From Hydractinia symbiolongicarpus (taxonomy: Eukaryota; Cnidaria; Hydrozoa; Anthoathecata; Hydractiniidae): a stretch of 64,000 nucleotides of DNA. Shown here piece by piece: positions 23,623 through 34,763 of the stretch (position 1 is its first letter; every line of letters begins with the position of its first letter). The stretch is from the NCBI RefSeq assembly GCF_029227915.1, contig NC_079880.1:10443501-10507500 (forward strand), read 5' to 3'. Under the pieces are notes generated by a model. It saw nothing but the letters and a program-made list of their open reading frames with translations, was not told where the DNA came from and searched no databases. Position numbers and translations under genes: made by a program.

Positions 23623-23867
23623 GTAAGTAAATTTGTCATGGTATAAATTCTGTTTCTTACTTACATTTTTTTATAAATCTGGGGGAAATTTCAGTTTCAA
23701 AATTGCAGCAGTCTTTGGTTTTACAACTTATCTGTTCAGTTACTTTCATTAAATAATAAAAATATTACATGAACAAGCAAGTTTATTCTAGGTTAATGTT
23801 TCGACAGCTACTTCATCCTGCATCCTTCCTTAATAATTCAATAAATTCAATTAAACACTTACTAATG

Positions 23868-23951
23868 CAACCTCGTTCACAGGGCTTTTCGGCTACTGAG
23901 CTGTTATTACGGGGAGAAAGCCATCAAAACAATGCCCTGGAAACGAGGTTG
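23868..23951. mobile_element. CAACCTCG-family MITE (84 bp) in unit A
   Basis: Termini CAACCTCGTTCACAGGG and CCCTGGAAACGAGGTTG are inverted repeats. The element is flanked by TTACTAATG on both sides, a 9-bp direct repeat. An orthologous copy sits at the same place in unit B (30781-30859), so this insertion predates the duplication. Confidence 0.8.
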
Positions 23952-24231
23952 TTACTAATGCAATGAATTATAAACTCCGTGACCTCGCGGCGTTAACAAA
24001 GATTAGTTTTCCAGCTTGTGCTAATTATCAGGGACAATTAACTGCAAGTTTTAATTTGTTAACACTTTGTTTAACCTTGTCTCCAGGACTATTGCTTCTC
24101 AAATGGCGCTGCGCTCAGTAAAAGGTGCTGGGGGCGAGCTTGTACCTTGTGCTGTTTGCGACGGTTTTACTTGTCATACTTTACCTATCATTTTAATCCT
24201 ACCCTCTTCACATTGCTTTTTAGAATTAAAG

Positions 24232-25813
24232 ATGGCGGATATATACAGCAATGAAAACCCATTGTTTAAAATATTGGCATTCTATGTTGGGGTTTTGATT
24301 CTTAAAATGTTTTTTGTGCAGATGTATACATCCTTTCAGCGGATTACAAAAAACGTAAGTCGAAACCTCTTCATTTTTAAGCTTTCTCTAGAATGCTGAA
24401 AATATAAATTTTTAATTTGAGGAAGAAGTAAAATATAGTTAAAAACACTCCATTTTATTTTAGGATCTTAATAATCTCAGATAACATCCTAGTCCCCAGG
24501 GTTTGTTACCTGACGTGAAAGCCGCTAGCGCTTACTTGACGGCCGGGTTCGACGTCAAAAAAAGCAAGAATCCATGGGGACGAGATTGGCTTTCGTATCA
24601 GTTTATGTAGGCCAATCAATCCTCACTGCTTTAAGAAAATCGTGTCATTTACGCGATGCGAATCAGCAATATATGTGCACGAATCAATACTGTCTAGTCT
24701 TATTGCGCATATAATGTCCTATAGTTCTTCCAGAAAGAAGTTCGTATGAATGACCAAAGGGAAATGGGGTTCTTCCTATGTTGGTAAGACAATATTCCGG
24801 GGAGAGTACTAACGTTTCTTTGTTGTGTTTAGATATATGCAACAGAAGAAGATGTAAATTTCGCTGACCCTTCTCGCAAGAAGGTGAAAGTCGATCCCCA
24901 AAATCCAATAGTGGAGAGAATTCGAAGGTAAGACGAGATAGTTCAGTTTTTTGTTTAGTTTACGAGTACTAGTAGTTGAGTAAAAGTGGATAAAATAAAA
25001 GTGGATAAAACAGTCTCACCTTGTCACCATATCTATATCATCCTTATATGACACAGTCACGGCGTCATCAGAGTCCTAGGGACGAGGTTAATAACGATAA
25101 CTCTGCATTATGAAAATATATATGCGACCTACTTCACTATTATCTTAGCACATGCGCAGGCTAATGCCGCAGAGAATAAAATTTATTTCCATGGAGGAAT
25201 TCAACTCACAATGTGAATATTTTACTTTTATTCCACGCAAAATATTCCGCATAATGTTAATCCTCTGTACACGATATATTTATATGAATATGCCTTATAA
25301 GAATATGCTTCATAAGAGAATATTAAGCTGTGGTTTGCTTAACAATCGAAAATACCTTAAGATTTATTGTCAGGCCAATTTTCCATAGAAAGGAGAGTAA
25401 AACGACTTATTGTTATCAAGCAACCTCGTTCCCAGGGTCTTTTGGCCCCTGAATCGTTATTACGGAGTGGTCAACGATGATTTTCGCTGCTATTAACTTC
25501 ATCAACAAGGCAAGAAATGCCCTGGGAACAAGTTTGGTTATCAAGCTTTCTTTTGTCTTTTTATAGGGCACACTTAAACGACATTGAAAATATCGTACCA
25601 TTCATATTTCTTGGTATCTTCTACATTTCAACACATCCTGTGTACTCAACCGCTCTCCTCGTATTTCGAATCTTCACCGCAGCGCGATTTTTACACAGTT
25701 TTGTGTACCTCGCACAAGTACGACAACCATTCAGAGCTCTTTCATTTGGAGTTGGTATAGCTGTGAATATTTTCATGGCAGTAAGTATCGTGATGTTTTA
25801 CAGTAAGGTGTGA
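24232..25813 (+). CDS. MGST1: Microsomal glutathione S-transferase 1-like (MAPEG), copy A
   Basis: Exons 24232-24354, 24833-24927 and 25567-25813 give 154 residues (human MGST1 has 155). The start MADIYSNENP is chosen because an acceptor TTTTTAG lies just upstream. The longer reading beginning MALRSVK is intronic. The MAPEG signature VERIRRAHLNDIENIVPF spans the exon 2/3 junction, followed by FRIFTAARFLHSFVYLA and RQPFRALSFGVGI. Four hydrophobic segments (about 12-32, 78-95, 100-120, 128-150) match the four-helix membrane fold. Members of this family are trimeric ER/mitochondrial outer-membrane enzymes that conjugate glutathione to electrophiles and reduce lipid hydroperoxides. AATAAA follows the stop near 25859. 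Copy B differs at nine residues. Confidence 0.95.
24488..24593. repeat. Related inverted-repeat element in MGST1-A intron 1
   Basis: CCTAGTCCCCAGGGTTTG at the left and CCATGGGGACGAGATTGG at the right are inverted repeats, with the core CGCTAGCGCTTACTTGA. Unit B has the same element at about 31413-31505, and a similar one lies at 23405-23490. It looks like a second subfamily of the CAACCTCG repeats. Confidence 0.6.
25421..25536. mobile_element. CAACCTCG-family MITE (116 bp) in MGST1-A intron 2
   Basis: The left end is CAACCTCGTTCCCAGGGTC and the right end is GCCCTGGGAACAAGTTTG. Both flanks carry the 9-bp direct repeat GTTATCAAG (25412-25420 and 25537-25545). Unit B lacks the element at the equivalent place (about 32415), so it was inserted after the duplication, or was lost from B. 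Confidence 0.88.
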
Positions 25814-28800
25814 AAATGGAAACAACAAAGATGAGTAGAGGTAAATACAATGGACAGTTAATAAAGAAAGAAAATACTCGAAGATTAAACTAAAATTTTT
25901 ACTTTTATTTTATGAAGCTTGAAAGAGAATTTTTAGTTGCCATTTTTGTTATGTTTTTTTGCTGTTTTGGGGTGTAAAAAGCAAACTCACAGCACTTGTC
26001 AGAGATCAGAAAGTGAAAACGCCCTGCGAATGAGATATGCAAAAATGTTCTAAGTTAAATAAGTGTGGATAACACCAAGATATACGTTGGTACCTTTTTC
26101 TTCTTTGCCGTCTATATTTAATTGCATAAGACCAATTTCTTTTTCTTTTTTGTAACTTGGAGGCCCTGTTGAATATGCATAGACTTACGAAGGAAGCTAA
26201 CCCAAAAGTTTTTCTTTGATACTACATAGAACAAATCTCAAGAAATTCAAAAAACTTGACAATTTTAATTAAAATCCGTACCCCTTAGAAAGTTTAATAT
26301 AACACAATCATCTTCCTTTCTTTGTTTACCCAAAATACTATCGAATAACTTGTTTTTAAACATTTCTTTGTACGTACGTCAAGTGTATTGTCATGCGAGT
26401 TCGATAGCGCTATTAAACACAGCACATGTGACAGCACAAAAGCAGCGGGATGTGACAGCACAAAAGCAAGACGCAGCTAGGTCTTAGACTATGGCCACGT
26501 CATACAAGAGGGTAAACAAAGATGGTACCCTAACTGCACTCACGTCTCAACACTATACTAATACTAGTCGATAAAGCACGTGGAAAAATCCACTTAGGCA
26601 CAAGGACAATGAGAATATAGGTTGTTTTAGATTTTTTGCTGACGTCAGTAGTGCATATAAAAAAATGGCAAGATTTACTTTATCCGTTTACTGTAATGTA
26701 CAGAGATTGAAACGCTGACCAAGAAAATGTATAAGATTATGTATCTTTGACAAACGGTTGCAGAGATATTGGGGTTTAAAGGTTTTTTGATGACGTCTTC
26801 AAGGACTCGAAAACATAGGTGGCCCCTAGTTACCAACGCGGTGAAAAATGACAGACATCACCACCTCGTTTCCAAGTTATTTGTTCTCAAAGTTTTAAGT
26901 GCACTGTACTAGCTTTACTTTTAATTTAAAGTAAAATAGTAGTAATATTGACGTCGCGCCGTAACGTCAGAACATTTAACACTTGAGACATAAGTGTTTC
27001 GGCTAAATCAAAGGAAAATAAAGATATCCACTTTGCCTGTTACAGATAGACACACAGACAGACACAGTCTCTGTGATATTATAAGATATTATAAGAGATA
27101 CTGAACACAGCACACTTCTGGATCAACATTATCACACACACAAGCAAGTTTCAACAAGTTAAAAGAATATTTAGCACTAAACAAAGTTAAGAGAAGGAAA
27201 GCACAGACATATGCGCATACAAGAGAATACATTTTAAGTGTCATAGTATGGTTGCAAAGCTTTATAACATAACCATATCTTGTTCTTCACAGGTATGACT
27301 TATAGCATTTAAAGCTACGATGCTTTGAAGGAATAATAAACATGACAGCTGAGGATTATCTTTCGTCTATGCCCCATCTTTAATTTTTCTGTTTTTGAAC
27401 TTTAATACGTCGTTCGTCCCAGACCATTAGTATAAAACGCGTTTCGTAAAAAAGGCTAATTCTTCAAGGCAAAACAGGCGCTAGTTTACGATAAGAACAC
27501 GACATTTAGAAACTAGGTTATATTTTTTGTGGCTTTATGGACTAGCTTGATCAAATAACAAGAAAGACTAACTTCCCCAACCAAAATTTAAAACCGCAAT
27601 AACAGATGTTAGGATTGGGTTTATATTACAGTATATTTAGTTTATCATATGGGTGTTTTTCTTGCACTGTGATTGGCTAATTTACAAAAATATGCGCTAT
27701 ATTTTTGTTTTCTACCGAGAAACGAGTGCAATATTTACTTATTTTTTCAATTCAACAGTACAGTGCAAAAAACTGATATTTTTTATAGCGTGCAAAAGTT
27801 GATATTTTCTCCTGATTGGTTAACAACTCGCTGAGCAAAGTTATTTTTACGAAACAAACTAACAATCAATCATAATTATTCACTGTTCAATTATCCTTTT
27901 GTTTCAACATAGTCAAAAAAGGTATTAGAAGTTTGAATTTAATTGTGACTTTAGGTTAGTGGGGTTATATCTATAGAGCGTTGAAGGAGTTCAGTGTTTA
28001 ATTCGATTGTTATTACAAGCTCGTGAGCTTGTATTAAAACGCAAATGTGTCCTACAAGAATGGAAATTTTTGCCTCTCTGAGCACCGACACGGGAGTCGT
28101 CGTGTGTTCGAATCTCATCTTGGTAACTATTTTTACTTTTTTTTTCTTTTTTCTTTCTTAAAAAGATAAGACAAGTGTTCAAAACACTTGTTTAACTAAC
28201 TAGTAAATAAAGGTGTTTCCACCAAACTTTTTAAAAGTGAATGTAGGCAGAATTAACTGAATTAATGAATTTCGCAAATTTTGGGGTTTGTGGGTTTGTG
28301 GTCTTTCTTCTTCCTGTCAGTTGGTTCACCCAAGACGGACCCATCGAAAATTAAAAGTTCGAGGAATTTTCCGTTCAGGAAGGTCTCACAAATCAATTTT
28401 GAAAAATAAGAGTGTAACAAATATTATTGCGTATCTGAATAGTAAAATATGTCGTGTCTAACTTCGTAACAAAAATCCCAATTTATAGACAGCTTTTTGT
28501 AAACTTTATTCGCGAGGTTGTTTGCGTATATCATACGTCTTGTTTAACTTCACTTCCACTAATTTGTACTGAATAAACATGAATATCTTACGAGTATATC
28601 AAATTACAATGATTTATGCTCGGTTAATATGATAAACTAGTTATCGCACTGTTCTCGAAATATATCGTCATATTTTTTTTTCATTTTTTAGTTCCTACTA
28701 TATTTTCGTGAAATGTGTAAACGAGAACAATAAAAAACTTAAAAAATATTTCCGATGTTTTTCTTGGCATTGTGCGATAACTACAACATTTACGTCTTAG

Positions 28801-29083
28801 AATAGAGAGAAGCATCGGACTTTGCGGTTGAATTATGCACTTAAAGTGTCATAAACAGTGTTAAATTGTTGTTAAAATGTGTTGACAATGTAAGAGCTAG
28901 TCAGCAATATGTTCATAGCTACAAACAAGTAAGGCAGTGACGCAGGACTAAATAGTGCTAGTGTCGTTTTAGATGAAGTGAATGTTAAGTTTTCTACATT
29001 CTCCGTAGAAATTAGTGTAATCTAGATTACTAAAACTTTCAAAGCTTCGCTTATACTTTCTCATAAAAACCACTCGTTAACGC
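25814..29083. other. 3' flank of MGST1-A; no gene seen
   Basis: About 2.1 kb of this flank is paralogous to 32689-34411. It includes a 1.2-kb insert (27624-28797) described separately. No ORF has a recognisable motif. A tRNA-like B-box string GTGTTCGAATC occurs near 28110 without a foldable tRNA around it. Confidence 0.5.
27624..28797. mobile_element. 1.2-kb AT-rich insert in unit A, bearing short inverted repeats
   Basis: Unit B runs uninterrupted across this point (about 34063), so 27624-28797 is extra in unit A. It contains AGTTTATCATAT (27639-27650) and its exact reverse complement ATATGATAAACT (28627-28638). A second pair, TAGTTATCGCAC (28638-28649) and GTGCGATAACTA (28772-28783), delimits a 146-bp palindromic unit. 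No transposase ORF is present. It may be two nested MITE-like elements. Confidence 0.5.
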
Positions 29084-30780
29084 TCAGTGTCCAGGCTCTG
29101 TGATGTTTCTATATATCTATCTATATATATAAACGGAATTCGAGAAAGTAAAAGTTCAATCAACCTCGTTCCCAGAGGTTGTTATGGATGGCGTCCAAAT
29201 ATAGAAAAAGTTAACAAGTTCTGCATACGAGGAAAGATAAATGCTACACAAAAGAGCAACTTGATAAGGCTGAAAGTATATCAACGCTCGAGAGGATATA
29301 TTTTCCAAATATAAATTTAGTTTCAATAAAGTTCAGATCGGATCTTTCAACAACGTATGACACGTAAGAGACCTCTGCGTAGAAGAGCAATAACTATTCA
29401 CCTTAGTTTAACCGTCGTGCCAATGTCGCGCCAAACCTTATTCTTGTACTATGAATAAGTAGGATACCCGTATCATGTGTACAGCAATGTCTTTATATGA
29501 AAAAGGTCCTGGATTATAGACTGTGTCAAACTACGATATTAGTTTAAGCATCCTTGTCTCCAAGGTCTTTTGACACAAGGGAAAATGTCCCAGGAACAAG
29601 TTTGTATAGATGACTTAGCGCAGATGTTTAGATAGACGGAGCATTGAGGTTTTGTATACATGTGGACTCAATTCTGTAAGGAAATACTATATCAGGTAAA
29701 ATGGCTATTATTTTTCAATAATATCCGTTTTTCCGAAAAAGTTTGTCGGAAGCACAAGATCGAAGAGATTAATTGTTTAACTATATTTATGGTTGGTCTA
29801 AACGAACTCAGTACGATTTAAGATCTTTGCCGTGCTTCACAAATATTGCTTACTATTCACATATTCCATTCGACAATATCCAATATCCAACCTCAACCCC
29901 AGACTATGGTGTTTCTTAATGCATCGTACACGTTGCATCCTTATTTTAAAATACGCTACAGGGGCTGAGAATGAGGTTGGGCAATAACACCATTAAACCT
30001 AATTAAAATTAAAATTGACTGCAATTAAGTTGGTATTAATACGATGATTAAATTGAGCTCTAAATGGAATGTTATGTATAGACAGTGTTAAATTACAACT
30101 GTTCTTTTGTGTTTTTGCAACTCACTCGTCAGTAAGTACAACAGTTGTCATGGTATAAATTCTGTTTCTTATTTAAAATTATTTTATTATTTATTATCTT
30201 TATATAAATATTCTATTATTTAAAAATCTTGGGGGAATTCGAGTTTCAAAATTGTAGCAGTTTTTTGTATGAAAAATTTTCGAAGGTACCAAGGAAGCCT
30301 TAAAAATATTACCACTTATATCTGTTCAATCATTGTCATTAAAAAATATAGATATTACAATGTCATGAACAAGCGAGTTTATTCTAGGTTACACTTCGAC
30401 CGTTACAGCTGTCATCAATGGCGTAGCCTAGAATACCAAGAAAGGTTTTGACCATATAGTTACCATAGACCATATACAAAACTATGCTTTCACCAAGAAC
30501 TTAAATCATATAAAAAATCGCTTTTTGTTTATTTAAAGAAATTATTCAGCTCAGATCGCTGCTAAGAATAAGCAAGACTCAATCTCGCATCCAGTACCTT
30601 TTTCCGTTTCAGTTTTACACGCCTTTTTTTATAATAATAATAATCAAGTTCTAACAGGATAGTCATTATTCTTATTTAAGTCTAATATTCTCATAAAGCA
30701 TATTCTATAAAATAAAAAGTCTTTATCCTGCGTTCTTCCTTAATAATTCAGTTAGCTCGAAACCTAAACACGTATTAATG

Positions 30781-30859
30781 CAACCTCGTTCTTGTGGCTC
30801 CTGAGCCGTTATTTTGGGGAGAAATCATCCATTAAGAAAATGCCCTGGGAACGAGGTTG
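30781..30859. mobile_element. CAACCTCG-family MITE (79 bp) in unit B
   Basis: This is the paralogue of 23868-23951, with CAACCTCG at the left and CCCTGGGAACGAGGTTG at the right. The flanking repeats are GTATTAATG and TTACTAATG. Its presence in both units dates it before the duplication. Confidence 0.8.
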
Positions 30860-31159
30860 TTACTAATGCAATGAATTATGTCTTTCGAGACTCCACGGTT
30901 TCAACAAATATTAGTTTTCTAACTCGTACTAATTATTAGAGATAATTAATTGCAAGTTTTAGGTTATTTACACTTACATTTACATTTACACTTTTACATT
31001 TACATGTCGCCAGGACTACTTGCTCGCTAAATGGCGCTGCGCTCGGTAAAAGGTGCTGGGGGCGAGCTTGTACCTTGTGCTGTTTGCGACGGTTTTACTT
31101 GTCATACTTTACCTATCATTTTAATCCTACCCTCTTCACATTGCTTTTTAGAATTAAAG

Positions 31160-32688
31160 ATGGCGGATATATACAGCAATGAAAACCCTTTGTTTAAAAC
31201 ATTGGCATTCTATGTTGGGGTTTTGATTCTAAAAATGTTTTTTGTGCAGATGTATACAACCTTCCAGCGGATCACAAAAAACGTAAGTTCGCCACCTCTT
31301 CATTCTTAAACTTTCTCCAGCTTTGAGAAATATAAACTTAAAATTCGAGGAAGAAAAAAAATGTAGTCAAAAATACTACACTTTCTTTTAGGATCTTGAT
31401 TAAATCTCAGATATCATCCTAGTCCCCAGGGTTTGTGCCTGGTGTCAAAAGCCGCTAGCGCTTACTTGATGTCAAAAAGGCAAGAATTCCTACGGACGAG
31501 GTTGGCTTTTGCATCAGTCTATATACGCTGGTCAATCCTTACTGGTTTAAGGAAATCGTGTCATTAACCCGATGCGAACCTGCAATTTATGTGCACAAAT
31601 CAATACTGTCTAGTCTTATTGCGCATTTAATGTCCTGTAGTTTCGCTAGAAAGAAGTCCGTATAAATAACCAAAGGGAGATGAGTTTCTTCTTCCGTTGG
31701 GAAGATTATTCCGGGGAGAGTACTAACGCTTCTTCGTTGTGTTTAGATATATGCAACAGAAGAAGATATAACTTTCGCTGACCCTTCTGGCAAAAAGGTG
31801 AAAATCGATCCCCAAAATCCGATAGTGGAGAGAATTCGAAGGTAAGATGAAATAGTTCAGTTTTTTTGTTTAGTTAGACTGTACCGTCATTGAAGCATGT
31901 ACTACGTCAATTCGAAAATAAGATGAAATAGTTTAGTTTTCGAACAAGATTTTTCGTTTTGTTTACGTGAACTGAGTGGAAGTGGATTTTCGTCGTAGTA
32001 AACTGCACCGTCATTGAAACATGTAGGTATTAGGGAAGTAACAAAAGTAAAACGGTTCCACCTTGTCACCATATCTATACTATGCTAATATGGCAAAGTC
32101 AGGGCGTTATCAGAGTCCTAGGGACAAGATTGATAACAATAATTTCGCATTATGAGAATATATATATGCAACCTACTTCACTATTATCTTAACGCTTGCG
32201 CAGAATAATATTGCAGCGAATGAAATTCATTGCCATGGATGATTCCACCTCACAACGTAAATATCTTGCAATAATAACACATAATCTCTGTTACACAATG
32301 TTTCAAAGCAAGAGTATGTTTTATAGGAGAATATTAGGCTTTGCTCAAAAATTGAGAATCTTTAAGAATAATTCTCAGGCTGATTCTCCATAGAAAGGAG
32401 AATGAAAAGACTTATTAAGCTTTCTTTTGTTTTTTTTATAGGGCACACTTAAACGACATTGAAAATATCGTACCATTCATATTTCTTGGTATCTTCTACA
32501 TTTCAACACATCCAGTGTACTCAACCACTCTCCTCGTATTTCGAATCTTCACCGCAGCGCGATTTTTACACAGTTTTGTGTACCTCGCACATGTACGACA
32601 ACCATTCAGAGTTCTTTCATTTGGAGTTGGTATAGCTGTGAATATTTTTATGGCAGTAAGTATCGTGATGTTTTACAGTAAGGTGTAA
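31160..32688 (+). CDS. MGST1: Microsomal glutathione S-transferase 1-like (MAPEG), copy B
   Basis: Exons 31160-31282, 31747-31841 and 32442-32688 have the same lengths (123, 95, 247) and phases as copy A, giving 154 residues with no stop or frameshift. The MAPEG signature VERIRRAHLNDIENIVPF is intact. The nine differences from copy A are conservative or lie in loops: Ile/Thr at 14, Ser/Thr at 34, Val-Asn/Ile-Thr at 48-49, Arg/Gly at 55, Val/Ile at 59, and Ala/Thr, Gln/His and Ala/Val in exon 3. The 5' non-coding exon (donor at 30132) and the AATAAA near 32735 are also retained, so copy B is probably a functional paralogue. Confidence 0.95.
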
Positions 32689-34763
32689 AGATAGAAAACA
32701 ACAAAGATGAGTAGAGGTATATACAATGGGCAGTTAATAAAGAAAGAAGTAAAATTTTTACCTGTACTGTATGAAGCTTGAAAAAAAATTTTTAGTTGGC
32801 ATGTTATGTTTTCTTTTTGCTGTCTGGGGGGATGTGAAAGAAATTCAGAGCACTTGTCACAGATTAGTAAGTAAAAAAACTTCCTGGGAACGAGATTGGT
32901 AAGAAAGTTCTAAGTTAGAAAAAAGTGCTAACTCCTTCAGGATAACATCATTATATAGGTGAATATTTATCATAGCACATCCGTATTTCATTCTCAACAG
33001 AGAATGATTAGTGATGAACAAAGTAGTTTTTCTTCAATATATCATAATTTAACTTTTTACCTTTTTCTACTGTGCAATCTAAATCTCATTGCAAGACAAA
33101 TTTTGATATAAAGGACATTTTCACTATTTTTTTTTGTAATTTGGGGGCACTATGAATGGCACAAAGACTTACAGAGGAAGCTAACCCAAAAGTTATTTCT
33201 TGATACTTCATAGAACAAAAGTTAAAAAATTTAAAATAAATTGACAATTTCAATCAAAACCCTTTGAAAGTTCAATATAACCTCCTTTCCTCCTTTCTTC
33301 GTTTCCCCATGTACCCAAAGTACTATCGAAAAACTTTTTTTTAAATTAATTCCTTGTTCGCAAACCAAATCTGTGTTCTAAAAGCGAGCTTGATAGCGCA
33401 TGTTGAGTGGGATCTCAAACATGGAATAGAAGAGTAACAGCACCAAAGAAAGACACACAGCATCTAGGTCTCAGACCATGGCCACACCACACAAGAGAGT
33501 AAGCAAAGATGGTACCCTAACTGTACATAAGCTTCAACACTATACTAAATACTGAACATACACACTTTGTCTTGTTTTAATAACAACGCAGACTTGTTTT
33601 GACAAGTAATATTTAGCACTAAAGAAAGTTAAGAGAAGGAAAGCACAGACATACAAGAGAATACATTTTGAGTGTCACGTAGTATGCTAGCAAGGCTTTA
33701 TAACATAACCGCATCTTGTTCTTCATAGGTAAGACTTATAGCATTTAAAGCTACGATGCTTTGAAGAAATAATAAATATGACAGCTGAGGATTATCTTTC
33801 GTCTGCCATATTTAACTTTTTTCTTTTTGAACTTTATTACGTGCTCTGGCCCAGACCATTCGTATAAAACGCGTTCTGTCGAAAGGGTCAATTCTTCGAG
33901 GCAAAATAGACGCTAGTTCACGATGAAAACACGACATTCAGAAACGAAGTTATATTTTTTTTGTAATTTAATGGACTAGCTTGATCAAATATTAAAAATA
34001 ATCTTGGCTTAACTTCCCATTTAGGGAACCAAAATGTAAAAACGCAATAACAGATATTAGAATTGGTTTAAGAATGGAGAGAAGTACCGGGCTTTGCGGT
34101 TGAATTCTGAAACTAAATTGTCATGAACTGTGTTAACTTCTTCATCGGGATGTATTCTATTTACTTCTATTTTCATGCGTTGACAATTAGTTAGTTCAAC
34201 CTCGTCCGAGGACGAGGTTATTAGTTAGCTATGTAAGAGCTAGTCAGCAATATGTTTACAGCTTCAAACAAGTAACGCAGTGACGTAGGACTAATTATGC
34301 TAGTGTTGTTTTAGATGAAGTGAATGTGAAGTTTTTTACAATTTCCGTAGTACTCAAGTGTAATCTAGATTACTAGAACTTCGCCTATACTTTTTCATAA
34401 AAACCACTCGTTAACGTAAGCATTGCGAAGTCAAACTATTTTTGATATCCCTTGGGCCAAAATACTCACGAAAACTCTATCTCAAATTTTTTTCACAGAT
34501 TTTCTTATCTTCCATAAATGTATAAAACGCATATTTTTGCTTCTTCAAGCTTGGAGGGCTTAAACAACTACTATTTTTGTCCCCAGGGTCTCTTGCTACA
34601 ATTAAGCACGAGAGGTTGTAGTGATACGAAATTGTTGGTCAAATATAACGAATAAAAAAGAGATTTATAAGAGTAAGATATATTGACAAATATTTATTAG
34701 AAAACCATTTTTATTTACAAGAAACATGAAATTTCATGAACATTTAATCTTTGAGTCGCTTGG
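32689..34763. other. 3' flank of MGST1-B and spacer before the CLK gene
   Basis: It is paralogous to the MGST1-A flank up to 34411. A 22-bp palindrome AACCTCGTCC-GA-GGACGAGGTT lies at 34199-34220, flanked by TTAGTT/TTAGTTAG strings; this is probably a minimal derivative of the CAACCTCG family. The last 150 bp is the CLK 3' UTR: on the minus strand AATAAA occurs twice, near 34712 and 34695. Confidence 0.55.

Larger units (their letters stand above)
20900..29083 (+). repeat. Segmental duplication, left unit (contains MGST1 copy A)
   Basis: The sequence from about 20900 to 29083 is paralogous, in order and orientation, to 29095-34411. Matching blocks include the pre-gene region (about 21040-21405 with 29190-29625), the whole MGST1 gene with introns, the 3' flank, and a terminal block ending CACTCGTTAACG in both. 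The left unit is about 2.9 kb longer because of a retrotransposon, a 116-bp MITE and a 1.2-kb insert. Unit B begins almost directly after unit A, so the arrangement is a head-to-tail tandem duplication. Confidence 0.85.
29095..34411 (+). repeat. Segmental duplication, right unit (contains MGST1 copy B)
   Basis: This is the partner of 20900-29083. It lacks the three insertions found in the left unit and so shows near-empty sites for them (about 29625, 32415 and 34063). Introns and flanks have diverged more than exons, as expected if coding sequence is constrained. Confidence 0.85.

Noticed and set aside
24067-24231. Upstream extension of the MGST1-A frame (MALRSVKGAGGE...), also present in copy B at 31031
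   Set aside because: It contains the acceptor TTTTTAG eight bases before the family-matching start, and the extension is unlike MGST1. It is conserved only because the whole region was duplicated.
28050-28130. tRNA-like string ending GTGTTCGAATCTCATCTTGG
   Set aside because: The T-stem does not pair and no cloverleaf could be folded; at most a degenerate tRNA-derived fragment.
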